The notes under the pieces were generated by a model. That model was not told the DNA's origin. It did no database searches and saw only the letters and a list, made by a program, of their open reading frames with translations. A stretch of DNA of 64,000 bases from Punctularia strigosozonata HHB-11173 SS5. Taxonomy: Eukaryota; Basidiomycota; Agaricomycetes; Corticiales; Punctulariaceae. This document shows positions 58,411 through 64,000 of the stretch, piece by piece. Both the position numbers and the translations under genes were made by a program. The stretch's first letter is position 1. Every line of letters starts with the position of its first letter. Where the stretch lies: NCBI RefSeq assembly GCF_000264995.1, contig NW_006767433.1, positions 2,300,179 through 2,364,178 on the forward strand. Direction: 5' to 3'.

Positions 58411-59466
58411 ATGGCATCATTCCTTCCTGCGGCCAGGAGGACGACGGCCAACGCGCGTCTCCTGCGTACCCTCCGATGCTACTCAACCGAACCGACCAAA
58501 CCTTCGGTCAAGCTCATCGCTGAATTGCGCAAGCTCACCGAGGTGTCCCTGACAAAAGCCCGAGAAGCACTCGTGGCAACCAACAACGACCTTGACAAAG
58601 CCCTGGATTGGCTCCATAAAGAGCTTGCTGTGTCTGGCGCCAAGAAGGCCGCGAAGGTCGCCGGACGCAATGCCGGCCAAGGGCTCGTGAGCGTTAGTGT
58701 CCTCGGACGCGGAACAGGCTCTGGGAATGGCGGGTTACGCGCGGCGATGGTGGAGCTGAACTGCGAGACGGACTTCGTCGCCAGAAATCAGCTGTTCGGT
58801 GCACTGGCTGCGGATATCGCGCACACTGCCGCGTTCATCACCGAACCCACTTCGTCGAACACTCTGCTCACGCCGTGCTCATTGGAGGCACTCACGCATG
58901 CACCCCTCATATCCGCAGCTAATATCGGAACCACGGCTCATTCGACGGTTGCCAGTGCGATCCAGGAGACCATCGCCAAGGTTGGCGAGAAGGTCTCCCT
59001 CCGTAGGGCAGTCACAGTTGTCCGCGACCCCTTCCCTTCCTCTCAATCAGAGCTCGGCCTCCGTGTCGCCTCGTACCTCCATGGATCCCTCAATAACACA
59101 TCACAAGGACGGGTTGGCGCTCTGGCTCTCATTGGCCTAAAGTCAAACCGCTTGTCTGAATTGCTTTCCGGAGACGCTTTCCGCGGGGATTTGGAGAAAA
59201 TGGAGCGCGCCATAGCGCGCCAGATAGTCGGTTTCGAAACACAATCAATCACAGCCAGCGGTACCGAAGCTGACGCTGACGAAACAGCGTTGTACGAGCA
59301 GCCCTTCATGATGCTTGGTGGGGATGCAGATGGAGATATTGTACGGAATGTGCTGCAGTCGTGGGCAAGGCAGCGAGGCATGAACGGAGGAGCGAACAGA
59401 CATGGCGGGGTGGAAGTACTGGAATTCGCCAAATGGACTGTGGGAGAGCCTACGCCCGAGGCATAA
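58411..59466 (+). CDS. TSF1: Mitochondrial elongation factor Ts
   Basis: Role: nucleotide exchange factor for mitochondrial EF-Tu. Seen: one intronless frame of 351 residues from ATG 58411. It has a presequence (MASFLPAARRTTANARLLRT LRCYS), then the UBA-like start LIAELRKLTEVSLTKAREAL and NNDLDKALDWLHKE, the core GGLRAAMVELNCETDFVARN with the TDFVARN hallmark, and dimerisation-like repeats containing VGEKVSLRRAVTV and ALIGLKSN, ending EFAKWTVGEPTPEA. Longer frames upstream to 58330 exist but the presequence begins at 58411. Shares a 186-bp divergent promoter with Naf1. Confidence 0.92.
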   Translation: MASFLPAARRTTANARLLRTLRCYSTEPTKPSVKLIAELRKLTEVSLTKAREALVATNNDLDKALDWLHKELAVSGAKKAAKVAGRNAGQGLVSVSVLGRGTGSGNGGLRAAMVELNCETDFVARNQLFGALAADIAHTAAFITEPTSSNTLLTPCSLEALTHAPLISAANIGTTAHSTVASAIQETIAKVGEKVSLRRAVTVVRDPFPSSQSELGLRVASYLHGSLNNTSQGRVGALALIGLKSNRLSELLSGDAFRGDLEKMERAIARQIVGFETQSITASGTEADADETALYEQPFMMLGGDADGDIVRNVLQSWARQRGMNGGANRHGGVEVLEFAKWTVGEPTPEA

Positions 59467-59727
59467 AAAGCACACGTATCAAGTATGCTCCTTACTTAAT
59501 GCCCTAATGCTCACCGCTCATCGTATAATATACCATTGATTGAACAACGTTGTTGATTGGGAGGATGCGTACAGGAAATTACAACAGTACCGCAAGACAA
59601 CATTGAATATGAGCTCAGAACCCGGTTTCTAACAGATATCAGTGTCAAATTTAACAGGTTCAGCGCCGGCACTCATGGCGTCCGAATTGCATGGTATCGA
59701 CAACTGATCATTGTGTCTTCGTGAGTT

Positions 59728-60954
59728 TCACGATTTCGACATGAGGAAGTCCAGAGGACCCTCCCAGTCTGTATCGTCGAGGGTCATCCTTGACACATAC
59801 AGTCCTTGAATCAGAAGGTCAAAATCTGTTCTAGACTGTGACGCGGTGCACCTACAGATCTGTTTGTTCCTGGTTAGCGCTAAGGAAGACCGATAAACAG
59901 CTATAAAAGCACTCACAAATGACACCAGATATCATGAGATATGTGCCCCATGCCTGAATACCAAAATCAGAACGCTTCGCTAGATATCAGCAATCTTTGC
60001 GCTTACAGTGAAGACATGCCACCACGAGTGTCCTGCTTGGGGTTCAGCATGACGAGTAAACGGCAAGAAATTACGTTCGTTACCTTCGAGAAGCAACGCC
60101 GCAGGCCATCCGATGCTTGCTTTCCAACGAGTTAAGGTGCCGCACAGAGCGTTGTCCATGTTCCATATTCCGAAACCAAGAGCGAACAGTCCAGCACCGG
60201 TCCAGAACATCTGCAGAATTGAGGAGCGTGTCTTGTCAGGGACTCGCATTGAGGCCGGAGACCAGCGGATGAGGTAGGTGACCCTAGAGCTGGTAGCGAT
60301 CACCAGCAAAGCAAAGACGATCTGATGATACATGGGGTTGCGGTACCACGTAGCGCTGTGTGCATGTAAGTAACTAATATATAAGAGATGACGCGTAGCC
60401 ACGTACTATGACCATGTAAACAGAATATCAAACGCGGCAACCGCAAGAGCAAGGAAGTAGGATCGCAGGTTCCGGTGGCCAAATCCAGTCTCCGTATTGT
60501 ACAAGATAAACGCGCTGTAGCTTGCGACAAATATCATTGGCAGCTCGTCTGCGAGTTGCGCTTCGTAGAGAAGAGTCGCGTGGAACGCGAAACTGCCAAT
60601 TCCTACGAGGGCAAAACCCTGAGCGCACGGTTAGCTGTCTACTGAGCACGAATATGGTAGCATATTTACCAGCCATCCCACAAGAAACCGCTTGGGAAGG
60701 GACTGTTCCAGCGTCTTCCGCGCGCCGTGCAACGCGATCCATATGGTGAACACATTCGAGAATGTATTGGCGACCTCGCATATATAGTGCGAAAATTTGT
60801 AATTCTCCTGAAACCGGGTGAATACGGGCATTCATATCACCAAAGCTGAACCGGGATACTGACCTCGCACCAATCAAGAGTAGCGGTAACAGGACCCCAA
60901 AAGCCTTGGCGGGCAAAGGGATCCGCTGAAGTGGATGCATTGGAAGGGGCCATG
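59728..60954 (-). CDS. YPC1: Alkaline ceramidase (Ypc1/Ydc1 type)
   Basis: Role: ER multi-pass hydrolase converting phytoceramide or dihydroceramide to sphingoid base and fatty acid. Seen: ATG 60952-60954, [20 protein letters not shown] with [10 protein letters not shown], then [40 protein letters not shown] (the first metal-ligand His and the Asp), [60 protein letters not shown] and GHGWWHVFT (C-terminal His pair). These are the zinc-binding and catalytic landmarks of the CREST-like ceramidase family. Stop 59728-59730 after DFLMSKS. Six or so introns. Confidence 0.9.
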
Positions 60955-61399
60955 GCTCCTGACGGCGCTCGGGCAGAGCTGGGATGAGGTCGAACGCGCA
61001 GACAAGTCCGCGATCGGAGGAGGGGGGCTTACTTCAGGCAGACCGCACGCTGACGATAGCAATGACATGTCATAGGCTAGGTCGCCGACGCGCCGAACGC
61101 GGAATGCTGAGGCGGGCGTAGCGCCCGCCCCCGTACGAGAGGGTGCTGAGCTCGTGCATACTTAAACCTGATCCGGTCGCAATGATCTGATGATGTGTAC
61201 AGAGGTACGGCAGAAGGCGACGTTAAGGACCTGACTAGCAAGGGTTGTTAGCGCCTTAGCACTGGCTTGAACACACCCGACGCTTTTGCCGTACTGGAGC
61301 CGTGATATGCCGAGCACGGCACGCAGGTCAGGTGATGCAAGTATTTGGCGACCTTACTGGCGTCAGCAACATCTGCGCCGTGTACCGCGTACGACCACG
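60955..61399. other. Shared upstream region of ceramidase and MPP-alpha genes
   Basis: About 445 bp between divergent start codons. No gene or strong core-promoter element recognised. Confidence 0.45.
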
Positions 61400-63144
61400 A
61401 TGCATCACACTTCCAGGACCGCGCTGCGCCGCTCACTGAAGCGAGTTCACCAAAGAACTCTTTCTACGTCGGCACCGGCACCACCGGTTCAAATAACTAC
61501 CTTACCCAACAAGATCCGGGTTGCAACGGAAGCCACCCCAAGCCACTTCTCGGCTCTGGGGCTCTATGTCGACGCGGGCTCTCGCTATGAAACGCCGTCT
61601 ACCCTTGGAGTTAGCCACTTTGTGGACAGATTGGCATTTAAGGCGCGTTTTGCTCGGATATCTTTTAAGGACGCCTGTCTGAGCCAACCTAGACCACGGC
61701 CACACGCTCTCAGGAGGAGATGTCTGCTGCCATCGACCAGATGGGAGGGCAAATAATGTGTGCTTCAGCAAGGGAATCCATGATGTATCAGTCAACGCAC
61801 TTCCACCAGGCGAATCCATTAGCCTTGTCACTCATAGCCGATACGGTCATCAACCCCGCTTTTCTCGACGACGAAATTAGTTTGCAGCGCGATGCTGCTC
61901 GTTACGAAATCCGGGAAATCAATTCAAAGCCGGACATGATACTTCCGGAAATCTTACATGAAGTTGCATACGACGGCAAGACGCTTGGCATCCCGCTCTT
62001 ATGCCCCGAAGAGCGAATAGATCACATCAATCGGGATTGCATTCGGGAGTACATGCAACGCCTTTACACCCCGGAGCGCATGGTCGTTGCTGGTGCAGGA
62101 ATGCAGCACGAAGAGCTGGTCGAACTGGTGGACAAATACTTCTCGTCGTTGAAGCCCACTACCTTCATCCCGCCGCATCCCCTGCAGCCAACCTCCCGCC
62201 AAAATAATCCGCAACATCCTGTTGCACCACATCTGATCCCTAAATCGCCCGGTTCGCTCTACAAGTCCCTCACGCGGGCCGCTTCGTATTTGACCCCCTC
62301 CGTCACGCTAGAACCCGGCTACTCATCTGTTCTGAACCCGCAATCTACGTACACTGGTGGCCATCGCTTCCTCCATCGAGAAGACAGCGAATTCAACCAC
62401 TTATATCTTGCCTTTGAGGGTGTCAGCATACACGACGATGACATCTATGCCCTAGCGACTATGCAAGTACTTCTTGGAGGAGGGGGAAGCTTTTCAGCAG
62501 GTACATGCGTGCCTTGGTCTATAGTTCACATTGCTGAAACCATCGTGTATCCAGGAGGCCCAGGGAAAGGAATGTACTCACGTCTGTACACCCACATTCT
62601 CAACCACTACCCGCAGGTCGATCACTGCGCCTCCTTCCACCATATATACAGTGATTCCTCCTTGTTCGGCCTTTTCGCATCCTTCGTGCCCAAAGCAGGT
62701 CGCCACCATGGCAATACAGCCGACCAAATCCTACCTCATCTCGTACATCAACTAAGTTTGCTGCTCTACGCGCCAGTCTCCGAAACTGAGCTCAGCCGCG
62801 CGAAGAACCAGCTAAAATCTAGTCTGATGATGGCCCTCGAAAGTCGAGCTGTTGAAGTAGAGGACCTTGGACGTCAGGTGCGTATCGTGGATACTTTCAC
62901 GACGTATTTTTTTTTTCTTAAAAAAAACCTGGCTTTACGTTAGATCCTCGTACACGGTCGCAAGATTTCCGTATCCGAGATGTGTGAAAAAGTGGATGAG
63001 TTGACGCCCGAGTCCATTCGCAAAACCGCAGAGCGCGTCTTCGGGCCTCGATCGGGCAACAAGGCGACAATCGTCTGCATGGGTCGGGACGATGTCAGAG
63101 ATTGGAAGGGCGTCCTCCGCAAGTATAGTGTAGCCGGAGCTTGA
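61400..63144 (+). CDS. MAS2: Mitochondrial processing peptidase alpha subunit
   Basis: Role: with the catalytic beta subunit removes presequences from imported matrix proteins; alpha binds substrate. Seen: ATG 61400, presequence-like [20 protein letters not shown], then [40 protein letters not shown] and HFVDRLAFK, a degenerate zinc motif as expected for alpha. After an intron (61643-61692, apparently GC-AG) come [60 protein letters not shown], and the glycine-rich loop [20 protein letters not shown] spliced around an intron. Then [20 protein letters not shown] and ARMALES-like helices, ending [19 protein letters not shown]. One intron contains a T-run followed by an A-run (about 62906-62928). 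Stop TGA 63142-63144. Confidence 0.92.
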
Positions 63145-63736
63145 AGGCGTTCTTGGCGTACATTCGCTATTTTAACATATATTAATCTACCCTTTAGTCG
63201 AGCCCATGCGTCCTTGGCGCCACTCACTATCACTGCCTGCTATGTGTACCTGTTTCATTACCGAATTCGGGCGTACAGTCCCGGTCCGGACAGCGAATCA
63301 GGAGTACTCTAAGGTAGGGCTCATTCATACATAGCTACTACAGTGCCCGATCAGTCACTTGTACAGTACCAGTCACTTGTACACCTGCCTTGATCTGGCT
63401 CCCCTTGCTCAGAGTTAGCTACTTCCTCTTCGAACTACAGTACCATATAGTTATATACATCCTGGCTACAATATTTGATACTGCATGGGATGCAATTTAT
63501 CGACTCGATTAATTGTAAGACTGTCCAGAATGTGTGAAGTCCCATTCTTGTCAGGGCACGGCTCCCACACTCGCCTCATGTCTCATTGTTCTCTTTTTCT
63601 GCTTCCGCTTCTGTCCCATTTCGTTCACTCCCCCTAATACTTCCGTCTCCCTATTCGGTCGCGCTCTCCCGCGCCCTCCTTTTGGCATCTCCCCTATTTC
63701 GTTCCGTCGCTCGGCGCTCCTAGGGCCTCCGCACTC

Positions 63737-63758
63737 GACCGGCCTTCCTAGGCCGGTC
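63737..63758. repeat. Perfect 8-bp inverted repeat with 6-nt loop
   Basis: GACCGGCC, loop TTCCTA, GGCCGGTC. It sits about 12 bp before the TGTCGGG string. It could be a hairpin or a dimer-protein binding site. Confidence 0.6.
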
Positions 63759-63886
63759 CACCGGTCACGTGTCGGGCGTCCGAGGACCCTCCCCTTCTCT
63801 CATTGGACCATCTTTCGTTGTGTTGATGGATTACTCATCTACTATATAGTCGCCTGTTGCACCAGGGAGCAACCCAGACTTGTTCT

Positions 63887-63979
63887 CTCAGTTGCCTCCC
63901 TGCCTTGTGCGACAGGTATGTGTATTTCCCCTCGTATCCTTGTATATATACTCAGTTGCCTCCCTGCCTTGTGCGACAG
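63887..63979. repeat. 29-nt direct repeat, two copies 64 bp apart
   Basis: Copy 1 at 63887-63915 and copy 2 at 63951-63979 are identical (beginning CTCAGTTGCCTCCCTGCC and ending GTGCGACAG). The spacer is pyrimidine-rich with a TATATATA run. Confidence 0.85.
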
Positions 63980-64000
63980 CGTCTCAACCGCCATCCGGGG

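Larger units (their letters stand above)
63145..64000. other. Gene-free right end, possible mobile-element edge
   Basis: No coding sequence seen. It contains a duplicated CAGTCACTTGTACA (63352-63365 and 63370-63383), an inverted repeat at 63737-63758, then TGTCGGG at 63770. A CATTGG box and a TATA-like CTATATAG (63840-63848) follow, and lastly a duplicated 29-mer. A TG start, CAAT/TATA order and short repeats would fit a retrotransposon LTR, or simply a promoter with local duplication. Its second end lies beyond the window. Confidence 0.4.

Noticed and set aside
62906-62928. T-run/A-run in the MPP-alpha gene as a frameshift or insertion scar
   Set aside because: It falls inside a predicted intron and the flanking exons join in frame; treated as simple low-complexity intron sequence.

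Overview
The window is nuclear DNA of a filamentous basidiomycete. Genes are dense and sit on both strands. Almost every gene carries several 45-70 nt GT-AG introns, and intergenic gaps are often only 80-250 bp. Three things point to an Agaricomycete, probably a wood-decay polypore (inference): a degraded member of a mushroom-specific repeated gene family, a DUF6533 seven-helix-type protein, and secreted GH10 and GH5 enzymes. No organelle, plasmid or viral genes, rRNA, convincing tRNA or CRISPR arrays were seen. Exon joins were worked out by hand from splice sites and family conservation, so individual splice sites may be off by a few bases.

Left part (1-9.7 kb): a zinc-ribbon/RING-type ubiquitin ligase cut by the window edge (-); a truncated relic (+); an Msc7-type membrane aldehyde dehydrogenase with a predicted 5-nt microexon (+); a secreted RNase T2 (+); a small CASTOR-like ACT-domain protein (+); and an Oac1-type mitochondrial carrier (-).

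9.8-23 kb: an Mdm1/SNX14-type ER tether (TM-PXA-RGS-PX-nexin C). Its 1.13-kb internal PX-containing block lies in reverse orientation, and turning it back restores the reading frame at both joins. Next come the tRNA m1A58 methyltransferase subunit Trm6 (-), then the myosin chaperone She4/UNC-45 and its expected client, a class I myosin, head-to-tail on the + strand.

23-35 kb: a Ser-rich coiled-coil protein, a GH10 xylanase, riboflavin synthase, a Ser/Thr-rich single-pass membrane protein, a GH5 exo-beta-1,3-glucanase and 5-hydroxyisourate hydrolase (all -), then a thioredoxin with a C-terminal membrane anchor (+).

35-50 kb: a large lineage-restricted protein and a DUF6533 membrane protein (-), Alg9 mannosyltransferase (+), an F-box protein (-), CutC (+), a delta-9 desaturase with a cytochrome b5 tail (+) and a tandem-bromodomain Rsc4-like protein (+).

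50-64 kb: the DHHC palmitoyltransferase Pfa4 (-), an unrecognised putative mitochondrial protein (+), a basic coiled-coil nuclear protein (-), the H/ACA snoRNP assembly factor Naf1 (-), mitochondrial EF-Ts (+), alkaline ceramidase (-) and the mitochondrial processing peptidase alpha subunit (+). The last 850 bp are gene-free and repeat-bearing, possibly the edge of a mobile element.

Most genes are housekeeping and unrelated to their neighbours. The clear exception is the She4-myosin I pair. Several divergent pairs share very short promoters (82-186 bp).
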